The translations under genes and the position numbers were made by a program. The notes under the pieces were generated by a model, which was not told the origin of the DNA, did no database searches, and saw nothing but the letters and a program-made list of their open reading frames with translations. This document shows positions 31,866-39,613 of a stretch of 64,000 bases of DNA, piece by piece; the first letter of the stretch is position 1; each line of letters opens with the position of its first letter. This stretch comes from an uncultured delta proteobacterium (lineage in GTDB: Bacteria; Desulfobacterota; Desulfovibrionia; Desulfovibrionales; Desulfovibrionaceae), in assembly GCA_900079685.1 (NCBI GenBank), contig LT599018.1, positions 1,634,970 through 1,698,969 on the forward strand, in the 5' to 3' direction.

Positions 31866-34148
31866 CTACACTCCCGCCGCCAGACGGTGCGCGAGCCAGG
31901 TGTGGCGCTTGCGCATCTGGTTGTTGGCGACGGCTATATGCACGGCTTTGGCCGACCCGACAAGCACGACCAGGCGCTTGCCGCGCGTGACCCCGGTATA
32001 GAGGAGATTGCGCTGCAACATGACGTAATGCTGGGTCAGGATGGGCAGCACAACCGCCGGGTACTCCGACCCCTGCGACTTGTGCACGGAAATGGCATAG
32101 GCGGGCACCAGCTCGTCCAGGTCGTCCCAGGGGTAGATGACGTTGGTCTCGTCGAACCGGACCGTAATCTCGCGGTCCTCGGGATGCACGTGGATGATGC
32201 GCCCGATATCGCCGTTGAACACGTCCTTGTCGTAGTTGTTCCGGATCTGCATGACCTTGTCGCCGAGCCGGAACTGGCGGTCGCCCCGCTGCAGCTTGAG
32301 GGTCTGCGGGTTGAGCGCGTCCTGGAGCAGCGCATTCAGGTTGGCGGCCCCGCAGGATCCCTTGTGCATGGGAGAGAGCACCTGGACGTCGTCAAAGGCA
32401 TTGAGATTGAACCGGCGCGGGATATGCTCCTTGACCAGATCCACCACCATGGCGGCGGCCTTTTCCGGGTCGTCCTGGCGGATGAAGTAAAAATCCCCGA
32501 GCCTGTCCGTGGGGTTGGCGAGGCTCGGCGCTTCCCCGTGGTTGATGCGGTGGGCGTTCAGGATGATCTCGCTCTCCGCGGCCTGGCGGAACACTTCCGT
32601 CAACTCCACCACCGGCACGGTGCCGGATGCGATGATGTCCCGCAGCACGTTCCCCGGCCCGACGGACGGCAGCTGGTTCACGTCGCCGACGAAAATGACC
32701 GTGGCGCCGAGCGGCACGGCCTTCAGCAAATGATACATGAGGAGCGTGTCCATCATGGAGGCTTCGTCGATCACGAGCAGCGTGCAGGCGAGCGGGTTGT
32801 CCTCGTTGCGGCAGAAGGAATCCTCGTGCGGGCTGTATTCCAGAAGGCGGTGAATGGTTTTGGCTTCCAGGGCGCTGGTCTCGGACAGCCGCTTGGCGGC
32901 CCTGCCCGTGGGCGCGGCCAGGAGGATGCGGGCCTTGACCTGGGAAAAAGCCTTGATGACCGCGTTGATGACCGTGGTCTTGCCCGTGCCCGGCCCGCCG
33001 GTGATGACCATGACCTTTTTGGCTATGGCGCTCCTGACGGCCTCCTCCTGCTCGGGAGCCAGTTCCGTTGGGCCGGTTCTGGCTTCCCGGAGAGAGGCCA
33101 GGGTCTTTTTCATGACCGCTTCCGGGTCGTCAAAGGTCGCGGCCTTGGGGGAACGGAGAATCCGCCGCAAATAATAGGCGATGCCCGCCTCGCAATGGTG
33201 GTACCGGCCGAGATACACGCCGATGTGGGTCAGCACCCGGTCGTCGTCCGGGTCGATATCGCCGGGAATCTGCCCCGGCTGCCCGCGCAACTCCTCCAGC
33301 ACGATCCGCTCTTCGGCGGCCAGCGGCGTGAGCGCGCGTTCCGCCAGGGCGGGTTCCACGTTCAACAGGGCTGCCGTTTCCCGCAGGAGATCCTCTTTGG
33401 GATAATACACGTGACCGTCCTCGCTCAGACGGACCAGGGTATAGAGCAGCCCGGCCTCGGCCCTGAGTGCGGATTCCGGCTCGAACCCCAGCTTCATGGC
33501 AATGGTGTCGGCGGTCAGAAACCCGATGCCGTGGATGTCCATGGCGAGGCGGTACGGATTCTCCCGCACCACGTCCAAGGCCTCGGCCCCATAGTGTTTA
33601 TAGATGCGCACGGCGTAGGCCGTGGAAACCCCGTGGGGCTGGAGGAACATGATAAGCTCGCGGATGCCCTGGTGTTCGGCCCAGGCCGCGCGCACGGCGT
33701 CCACGGTTTTCATGCCGATGCCGGAAACTTTCAGGAGCTGTTCCGGGTCTTCTTCCATGATGCGGAAGGTGTCCTCGCCGAACATGTCCACGATGCGCTT
33801 GGCCATGGCCTCGCGCACGCCCTTGATAAGGCCGGAGGCGAGATAATGGCGGATGCCCGCCTCGGTCGCCGGGAGCACGGTTTCGTACCGTTCCATCTGG
33901 AACTGCTCGCCGAACTTGGCGTGGCTGGTCCAGCGGCCGGAAACGTTCAGGGCGACGCCCGGCTGCGGCTCGTGCATGGCCCCGACCACGGTCACAAGGT
34001 CGGGTTTGCCTTTTACGTTCAGGCGCAGGACAGTGTACCCGTTGTCCGGGTTGTGGAAGACCACCCGCTCCAGCGTGCCGGAAAGCTCTTCCGGGGACTC
34101 GATCAGGGAGAGGGAGGTTTCTTTTTTGGAGCCGCGCCGCTGGGTCAT
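31866..34148 (-). CDS. recD2: RecD2/YrrC-family ATP-dependent DNA helicase
   Basis: A 760-residue SF1B 5'-3' helicase. Residues 1-90 form an OB-like N-terminal region (GTLERVVFHNPDNGYTVLRL). Helix-hairpin-helix repeats follow (KVSGIGMKTVDAVRAAW, DIHGIGFLTADTIAMKLGF). The ATPase core has ITGGPGTGKTTVINAVIKAF at about 380, LLVIDEASMMD (Walker B), GDVNQLPSVGPGNVLRD and VSVHKSQGSE-type motif VI (AISVHKSQGSEYP). It lacks RecB/C partners here, as expected for RecD2. The ATG at 34148 follows AAGGAA. It lies 7 bases from larB. Confidence 0.93.
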   Translation of the reverse strand: MTQRRGSKKETSLSLIESPEELSGTLERVVFHNPDNGYTVLRLNVKGKPDLVTVVGAMHEPQPGVALNVSGRWTSHAKFGEQFQMERYETVLPATEAGIRHYLASGLIKGVREAMAKRIVDMFGEDTFRIMEEDPEQLLKVSGIGMKTVDAVRAAWAEHQGIRELIMFLQPHGVSTAYAVRIYKHYGAEALDVVRENPYRLAMDIHGIGFLTADTIAMKLGFEPESALRAEAGLLYTLVRLSEDGHVYYPKEDLLRETAALLNVEPALAERALTPLAAEERIVLEELRGQPGQIPGDIDPDDDRVLTHIGVYLGRYHHCEAGIAYYLRRILRSPKAATFDDPEAVMKKTLASLREARTGPTELAPEQEEAVRSAIAKKVMVITGGPGTGKTTVINAVIKAFSQVKARILLAAPTGRAAKRLSETSALEAKTIHRLLEYSPHEDSFCRNEDNPLACTLLVIDEASMMDTLLMYHLLKAVPLGATVIFVGDVNQLPSVGPGNVLRDIIASGTVPVVELTEVFRQAAESEIILNAHRINHGEAPSLANPTDRLGDFYFIRQDDPEKAAAMVVDLVKEHIPRRFNLNAFDDVQVLSPMHKGSCGAANLNALLQDALNPQTLKLQRGDRQFRLGDKVMQIRNNYDKDVFNGDIGRIIHVHPEDREITVRFDETNVIYPWDDLDELVPAYAISVHKSQGSEYPAVVLPILTQHYVMLQRNLLYTGVTRGKRLVVLVGSAKAVHIAVANNQMRKRHTWLAHRLAAGV

Positions 34149-34155
34149 AAATTCC

Positions 34156-34950
34156 TTAAGGAAGCGTTGATGAATGATCTTTCATCTGCATGAGCCGCAG
34201 GGCGAACATAGCCGCGCCGTAGCCGTTGTCGATATTGACCACCGCGATGCCCGGAGAACAGGACGAAAGCATGCCCGCCAGCGCCGCGAACCCGCCGAGC
34301 GCCACTCCGTAGCCGACGGAGGTGGGGACCGCCACAACGGGCTTGCCGGTAAGACCGGCCATAACGCTGGGGAGCGCGCCTTCCATGCCCGCCACCACGA
34401 TAAGGGCCGAGGCTTTTTCGAACACGGGCAGCCAGGGGGTTACGCGGTGCAGGCCCGCCACGCCGATATCCGCGGCAAGCCCGGCGTTGATGCCGTGAAA
34501 AAGAAGCGTTGCCAGGGCTTCGAGAGCCACGGGCATGTCGGAGGTCCCGGCGGTCACGATCATGACGTCGCCCGCGTCCGGCCAGGGCGGCGTGTGCGGC
34601 AAGGGCTTGCCCCGGCTGAAGGTCGCGGCTTCCGGCCAGTACGTGCCGTCGGGAAAGGCCTTTTGCAGGGCCGCGCCCTGCTCCGGGGAAACGCGGCTCG
34701 CCAGCACGGGCTTGGCGCCGGTATCGCCGCTTAGGGCGGCAACCGCGGCAATGAGGCGCTCGGCGCTTTTGCCGCGCGCGAACACGGTTTCCGGCGCGCC
34801 GGTGCGTAAGTGCCGGTGCGTGTCCACGGTGACGCCGTCCAGCATCTGCCGGAACGGGGCGTATTTCAACTGCGCCGCCGCGTCTTCCGGGGACAGGCTC
34901 CCGGCGGCCACAAGGCTGAGGATGTCGGCAAGGGTATTGTGTTCTGGCAT
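34156..34950 (-). CDS. larB: nickel-pincer cofactor biosynthesis protein LarB
   Basis: A 264-residue protein of the AIR-carboxylase-like LarB family, which carboxylates nicotinic acid adenine dinucleotide and releases AMP as the first step of nickel-pincer nucleotide synthesis. VTAGTSDMPVALEALATLL, DIGVAGLHRV, VVAGMEGALPSVMAGL and VPTSVGYGVALGG are conserved segments. larC and larE are not in the window. It supports the LarA-like gene at 24689. The ATG at 34950 has no strong ribosome-binding site. recD2 follows after 7 bases. Confidence 0.92.
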   Translation of the reverse strand: MPEHNTLADILSLVAAGSLSPEDAAAQLKYAPFRQMLDGVTVDTHRHLRTGAPETVFARGKSAERLIAAVAALSGDTGAKPVLASRVSPEQGAALQKAFPDGTYWPEAATFSRGKPLPHTPPWPDAGDVMIVTAGTSDMPVALEALATLLFHGINAGLAADIGVAGLHRVTPWLPVFEKASALIVVAGMEGALPSVMAGLTGKPVVAVPTSVGYGVALGGFAALAGMLSSCSPGIAVVNIDNGYGAAMFALRLMQMKDHSSTLP

Positions 34951-35141
34951 GGCAATAGGGGTAAAATGGTTACCGAGGCCTCTGGATTAGCACAGACAGC
35001 CAAGGCGGACAAGACGCCCGGTTCCGGAAATCCGGCACCGCGTTCCGCAGGGGGCGGCCTTCTTGTGGAACGTCTTTTGCAAATATCCAACGAGGCGTCG
35101 GTTTTCCGGCGCTCAAAACGCTTTCAGAGAGACGGAACGGC

Positions 35142-36110
35142 ATGAAAACCTGCGGTTTTTTGCGCAACCAGATCAACTTTGAGCCCACGGGCATCCAGCC
35201 GTGCTGCGACGTGCGCGCGCTCGGCGTGCCCTCGTTCCCGTTCTCCGGCGGCCCGTTGCGGCTGGACGGCTATGTCGGCCACATCGCGGACGTTCTCACG
35301 CGGGTTCAAACCGGTTCGGACCATTGCGCCGGGTGCCCGGAACTGCGCGACGACGGCAAGCCGTTTGATCTTCCCACGGCGGAAACCTTCCGCATCGCGG
35401 CCGTTTCCGTCAACCATCACCGGTATTTCTGCAACTGCAAATGCTCCTATTGCGACCTGTGGGCGGCTTCCGGCAAAAAGCCGCCATACGCTATCCTGCC
35501 CGCGCTCGAAAGCCTGGCGGAACAGGGCGCGCTTTCCCCCCAATGCGTCATCAGCTGGGGCGGCGGCGAGCCGGGCCTTTTGCGGGAATTTCCGGCTGTC
35601 TGCCGCTGGGGCATGGAGAAAGGCATCGTCCAGTACGTGCACACCAACGCGCTTCTATGCTCCCCCGCGGTCACGGAACTGCTCGCCGCCGGGAAGGGCC
35701 TTGTCAATATCAGCCTTGATTCCGGCGACGCGGCGACCTACCGCAAGGTCAAGGGTGTGGACGGCTGGGACGCGGTCATGGCGTCGCTGCAAACGTATAC
35801 GGCGGCCTGCCGCGCCCCGGAACAGATCGACCTGAAATACATCATCTTTGACGACACGAACGATATCGCGCAGGTGGAAAAATTCTTCCAGGTCTGCCTG
35901 CGGTTCGGCATCAGGAAAATTCAATATTCCCTGAATTTCAAGGAGATCAACCGCCGCGCCGTCAGCCCCAAAACCCTGATCGCCGCCGCGTTTTTCAAGG
36001 CCAGGGCAACGGAACTCGGCCTGGACGCCGAAAGTTTTTATATCGATCCGCCCATGGCCGCCCGCATCAAGGCGTATGAGGCGGAACTGTTCACCCGCGA
36101 AACGCGGTAA
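35142..36110 (+). CDS. radical SAM protein with N-terminal SPASM-like cysteines
   Basis: A 322-residue radical SAM enzyme. The canonical Cx3Cx2C is C97, C101, C104 in CNCKCSYC, with SWGGGEP (GGE motif) and SLDSGDAATY following. Before the barrel, residues 4-65 contain C4, C21, C22, C62 and C65 in a pattern (CGFLRN, GIQPCCD, HCAGC) that resembles a SPASM auxiliary-cluster domain, which normally sits at the C-terminus. The ATG at 35142 has AGAGACGG upstream. It is followed after 12 bases by two glycosyltransferases, so its substrate may be a peptide or saccharide made with them. No function is assigned. Confidence 0.82.
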   Translation: MKTCGFLRNQINFEPTGIQPCCDVRALGVPSFPFSGGPLRLDGYVGHIADVLTRVQTGSDHCAGCPELRDDGKPFDLPTAETFRIAAVSVNHHRYFCNCKCSYCDLWAASGKKPPYAILPALESLAEQGALSPQCVISWGGGEPGLLREFPAVCRWGMEKGIVQYVHTNALLCSPAVTELLAAGKGLVNISLDSGDAATYRKVKGVDGWDAVMASLQTYTAACRAPEQIDLKYIIFDDTNDIAQVEKFFQVCLRFGIRKIQYSLNFKEINRRAVSPKTLIAAAFFKARATELGLDAESFYIDPPMAARIKAYEAELFTRETR

Positions 36111-36122
36111 CAAGGAAACGGG

Positions 36123-36923
36123 ATGCACTATCTCGGCATATGCGCCATCATCAAGGATGAGGACCCGTTCCTCGACGAATGGATGGCCTACTATCTGCAC
36201 CTCGGCGTAACGGCTTTTTATCTCTACGACAACGGCAGCAGAATCCCGCTCATGCATAGCCTGAAAAAATTCAGGCCGCTGCTCGGCGTGGAGAATCTGC
36301 GTATCCATGCCGCGCCCGGTGAAAAGGTGCAGATGGCCGCGTACGAGCATTGCGCGCAAACCTATGCGGCCGAATGCCGCTGGATCGCCTTTGTGGATAT
36401 GGACGAATTCATCGTGCCGAAGCAGCACGACTCCATCCCTGCCATGCTGGAAAATTTCACGGCGCACGCCGGGCTGGCGCTGCACTGGCGCATGTTCGGC
36501 ACGAACGGCCATGCTGTTCCGCCCGTCGGTTTGCAGATAGAAAACTACACCCGCGTGACCGGGCCGGACGACCCCTATAACCTGCACATCAAATCCATCG
36601 TCAAGCCGGGCACGGTCAAATTCTTTCCCAGTCCCCACGCCTGCGGCCTGAAAAACAAAAATGACGTCATCGTCACGGAGCGCGGAGAAAAGGTAACCTC
36701 CGGCCTGGTCAATTCTCCGTCATGGGAGGTCGGCCAGATCAACCACTATTATTACCGGTCCAAAAAAGACTATTACGCCAAGCTCCGCAAACCCAGGGCG
36801 GACAACAACGAACTGCGGTCCATACCCGGCGGCAAGGTGGCCGCGCCGCGCGGCGGGGAGGAAGACCTCTCGGCGCTGCGCTTCGCGGACGGGGTAAAGG
36901 CGATTCTCGCCCGGCTAGCATAA
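36123..36923 (+). CDS. GT92-like glycosyltransferase, copy 1
   Basis: A 266-residue protein of the glycosyltransferase family 92 / DUF23 type. It opens MHYLGICAIIKDEDPFLDEW. The metal-binding DxD is in WIAFVDMDEFIVP near residue 95, and SPSWEVGQINHYYYRSKKDY lies near the C-terminus. No signal or membrane segment is seen, so it acts in the cytoplasm on a nucleotide sugar. The ATG at 36123 follows AAGGAAA. It is about 60% identical to the next gene, a tandem duplicate. Confidence 0.83.
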   Translation: MHYLGICAIIKDEDPFLDEWMAYYLHLGVTAFYLYDNGSRIPLMHSLKKFRPLLGVENLRIHAAPGEKVQMAAYEHCAQTYAAECRWIAFVDMDEFIVPKQHDSIPAMLENFTAHAGLALHWRMFGTNGHAVPPVGLQIENYTRVTGPDDPYNLHIKSIVKPGTVKFFPSPHACGLKNKNDVIVTERGEKVTSGLVNSPSWEVGQINHYYYRSKKDYYAKLRKPRADNNELRSIPGGKVAAPRGGEEDLSALRFADGVKAILARLA

Positions 36924-36934
36924 CAGGAGGCGAT

Positions 36935-37762
36935 ATGCACTACCTCGGAATATGCGCCATCATCAAGGACGAGGACCTGTTCCTCGACGAATGGATCGCC
37001 TACTACATGCACCTCGGCGTTGACGCCTTTTACCTCTATGACAATGCAAGCCGGATACCCCTGCGCCAATCGCTGCGAAAATTCGGCGGGCTGCGGACGG
37101 CCGCCACGCTGGCCGTATACGACGCCCCCGGCAGGGCCATGCAGATGGTCACCTACAACCACTGCCTCAGGACCAATGCGGACCAGTGCCGCTGGATCGC
37201 GTTCATTGATGCTGACGAATTCATTGTTCCCAAAAACCACGAATCCCTGCCCCCCATGCTGGAGGAGTTCGAAGGACAGGCCGGGCTAGCCCTCAACTGG
37301 AAGGCCTTTGGCTCAAACGGGCACAAGCTCCGCCCCGCCGGGCTGCAGATCGAGAATTACACCAGGGCGCTGCATGACGCGCACAGTCTGCACACCCACG
37401 TGAAAAGCATCGTGGACCCGCGCCGCGCGCATGTGTTCTTCAACCCCCACATGTGCGTGCTGCGGGGCGACGGCGATCATATTGTCAGGGAAGACCATAC
37501 CCCGATAACCGAGGGGCGGTCCCAAAGCGCGTCCTGGGAAAAAGGGCAGATAAACCACTATCTGTACCGATCCAAACAGGACTTTCACGCCAAATCGCAA
37601 AAAGCGAGAGCGGACATTTTCACCGTCCGGAACGTCCCGAAGCGCATCGTCATCCCCGAGGGCGACGTTATGGATGCAAGCGCGGCGCGCTTCGCACCCG
37701 GGGTTAGAAAAATACTCGAGGCCGTCCCGGACGCCCCAGGCATCGAACAAACCTTGCGATAG
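36935..37762 (+). CDS. GT92-like glycosyltransferase, copy 2
   Basis: A 275-residue paralogue of the preceding gene. It keeps the opening MHYLGICAIIKDED, the IDADEFIVP DxD site and the SASWEKGQINHYLYRSKQDF block, but differs in the acceptor-side region (HDAHSLHTHVKSIVDPRRA). The ATG at 36935 follows AGGAGG, 11 bases after copy 1. Conserved catalytic residues in both copies suggest two active enzymes with different acceptors or sugars. A sigma-54 regulator follows after 27 bases. Confidence 0.83.
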   Translation: MHYLGICAIIKDEDLFLDEWIAYYMHLGVDAFYLYDNASRIPLRQSLRKFGGLRTAATLAVYDAPGRAMQMVTYNHCLRTNADQCRWIAFIDADEFIVPKNHESLPPMLEEFEGQAGLALNWKAFGSNGHKLRPAGLQIENYTRALHDAHSLHTHVKSIVDPRRAHVFFNPHMCVLRGDGDHIVREDHTPITEGRSQSASWEKGQINHYLYRSKQDFHAKSQKARADIFTVRNVPKRIVIPEGDVMDASAARFAPGVRKILEAVPDAPGIEQTLR

Positions 37763-37789
37763 CGGTTGCTTCCACGCGAATATCCGGGT

Positions 37790-39313
37790 ATGACCTTACC
37801 TATTATGTCACAACGCCGCATCCTCTTCATCGCGCCTGCCCAGTCGGTGACCAAGGTGTTTCCGCAATTGCGGGACGCCGGGTTTGAGGTCGGCATCGCC
37901 GAAAACCTCAAGGGCGCGTCGGCGTTCATCCGCAAAGCGGGCACCAGCGCCATCTTTTCCCGCCCGGCTCTCCCGGGCTACAGGGTGGACGACCTGATGC
38001 AGGTGGGGCAGGACGACCCCGAATTTCCCCCGGTCTATATTTTTACGGACAGGCCCAACCCGGACGAAACCGAGCGCCTCATGGAACTCGGCGCCACGGA
38101 TTACTGGGTCGAGCCCCTTTCCTATGAAAAAATCGCCACGGTCGTACCGGTGCGCAAAGACCCGGCGCCCGTGCCCGCCTCCAGCACGCTCGGCGGCTTA
38201 AAGCCCCTGCCGGGCGTACGCATCGTGGGCACCAACCCGACGGTCGCGCGCGTGCTGGCCCTTGCCCAGCGGGTCGCCAAATCAAAAGCCACGGTCCTCA
38301 TTTCCGGGGAATCCGGAACGGGTAAGGAAATGTTCGCCCGGTACCTGCACTCCATGTCCGACCGCGCGGAAAAGCCCTTTATCGCCGTCAACTGCGCGGC
38401 GCTCCCCGAACATTTGCTGGAAAGCGAGCTCTTCGGCCACGAAAAAGGCGCGTTCACCGGCGCGATTGCCAGAAAGCCCGGCAAGTTCGAACTGGCGGAC
38501 GGCGGCACTCTTTTGCTCGACGAAATTTCCGAAATGGACCTCGCGCTCCAGGCCAAACTCCTGCGCGTTTTGCAGGAGGGCGAAGTCGACCGCGTGGGCG
38601 GCACGGAGACGATCCCGGTGGACGTGCGCATCCTCGCCACCACCAACCGCAACCTCGAGGGCTGGGTGGAGGAAGGCAAATTCCGGCAGGACCTGTTCTT
38701 CCGCCTCAACGTCATCCCGCTCCGCCTGCCCGCCCTGCGCGAACGGGGCGAGGACATTATGGAACTGGCCCACTTTTTCATGGCCATGTACGCCAAAGAA
38801 TACGGCCTGCCCAAAGCGGAACTTTCGGAAAAAGCCGCCGCCTGGCTGCGGCAATACGAGTGGCCCGGCAACGTGCGCGAATTGCAGAACCTGATGGAAC
38901 GCGCCGTGCTGCTCAGCGGGAACGGGCCCATAGAGCCCGTGCATTTTCTGCTGGATCCGGACGCCTGGCCCCTGTTCGAGGAAGAAGCCGCCGTGCAGCA
39001 GCACGGGGGCGGGACGGAAAGCGGCGCCATGCCCGGCGCCGTACCGGGCGCGTCTTCCGGTATCCTGGGCGGTATCCTGGGCGGTATCGTGGGCGGTATC
39101 GCGGGCGGCACGGCTGGCGCGGCGGCCCCCTCTTCCTTCGGCGGGGCGGTTATCCCCCTGCATGAAATGGAACGCATCATGATCGCCAAGGGCCTTGAGC
39201 AGACGCTGGGCAACAGGACCCAGGCCGCCGAGCTGCTGGGCATATCCGTGCGCACGCTGCGGAACAAGCTCAACGAATACCGGGGCATGGGGCTCGATAT
39301 CGAGCAGCAGTGA
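37790..39313 (+). CDS. sigma-54-dependent regulator with degenerate receiver domain
   Basis: A 507-residue activator. Residues 8-120 have a receiver fold but lack the phospho-acceptor Asp (SAIFSRPALPG where a D is expected) and the conserved Lys (DYWVEPLS). The AAA+ domain holds GESGTGKE (173-180), GAFTGA (220-225), LLLDEI and WPGNVRELQNLMERA. After residue 385 comes a Gly/Ala-rich linker encoded by 12-bp repeats, then a Fis-type helix-turn-helix (NRTQAAELLGISVRTLRNKLNEY). This design resembles flagellar regulators such as FleQ/FlrA, controlled by protein or c-di-GMP binding. The ATG at 37790 has only a weak site; ATG at 37805 is possible. Confidence 0.87.
   Translation: MTLPIMSQRRILFIAPAQSVTKVFPQLRDAGFEVGIAENLKGASAFIRKAGTSAIFSRPALPGYRVDDLMQVGQDDPEFPPVYIFTDRPNPDETERLMELGATDYWVEPLSYEKIATVVPVRKDPAPVPASSTLGGLKPLPGVRIVGTNPTVARVLALAQRVAKSKATVLISGESGTGKEMFARYLHSMSDRAEKPFIAVNCAALPEHLLESELFGHEKGAFTGAIARKPGKFELADGGTLLLDEISEMDLALQAKLLRVLQEGEVDRVGGTETIPVDVRILATTNRNLEGWVEEGKFRQDLFFRLNVIPLRLPALRERGEDIMELAHFFMAMYAKEYGLPKAELSEKAAAWLRQYEWPGNVRELQNLMERAVLLSGNGPIEPVHFLLDPDAWPLFEEEAAVQQHGGGTESGAMPGAVPGASSGILGGILGGIVGGIAGGTAGAAAPSSFGGAVIPLHEMERIMIAKGLEQTLGNRTQAAELLGISVRTLRNKLNEYRGMGLDIEQQ
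39059..39118 (+). repeat. 12-bp tandem repeat inside the regulator gene
   Basis: Two copies of GGTATCCTGGGC, then GGTATCGTGGGC, GGTATCGCGGGC and a degenerate fifth unit. Each encodes four residues of a GILG/GIVG/GIAG linker between the AAA+ and DNA-binding domains. Slippage would change linker length without a frameshift. Confidence 0.85.
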
Positions 39314-39390
39314 TCCTGCCGTGAGTCCGCACGCCGAGGCCGTACTTTACTGCCGAAGGGTGCGGAAAGGGCGCGATAGCGCCCCGCGAA

Positions 39391-39475
39391 GCGGAGCAAG
39401 CGAGGGTTCCCCTCGCGTAGCGATTTGTTGAAGGGCGCGGAGCAAGCGAGGGTTCCCCTCGCGTAGCGATTTGTT
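39391..39475 (+). repeat. direct repeat, 39 bp twice with 46-bp period
   Basis: The 39 bases at 39391-39429 recur without mismatch at 39437-39475, separated by 7 bases. Each copy contains a small CGAGGG-TTC-CCCTCG hairpin. It occupies the otherwise empty 300-base gap between the regulator and ppiD; a GGGCGC-GATA-GCGCCC hairpin (39369-39384) and a CCCGCC-CATT-GGCGGG hairpin (39565-39580) flank it. No promoter was recognised in the gap. Confidence 0.8.
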
Positions 39476-39613
39476 AAGGAACGCGAATATTGACTAAGGC
39501 GTGACCTTCCTCTACAGTCCCCCCCGGCGGTATTGTACGCTGTTTTTGAACCACGACACACCGGCCCGCCCATTGGCGGGTCTGTTTTCCGGAACGCTTT
39601 ACACGGAGTATCC

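Noticed and set aside
31431-34193. A 920-codon plus-strand open frame opposite recD2
   Set aside because: It is antisense to a clear helicase, has a low-complexity His/Gly/Arg-rich translation and no ribosome-binding site. Long mirror frames are expected in GC-rich DNA.
39391-39475. Short CRISPR array
   Set aside because: Only two repeat copies with a 7-base gap, no spacers and no cas genes.
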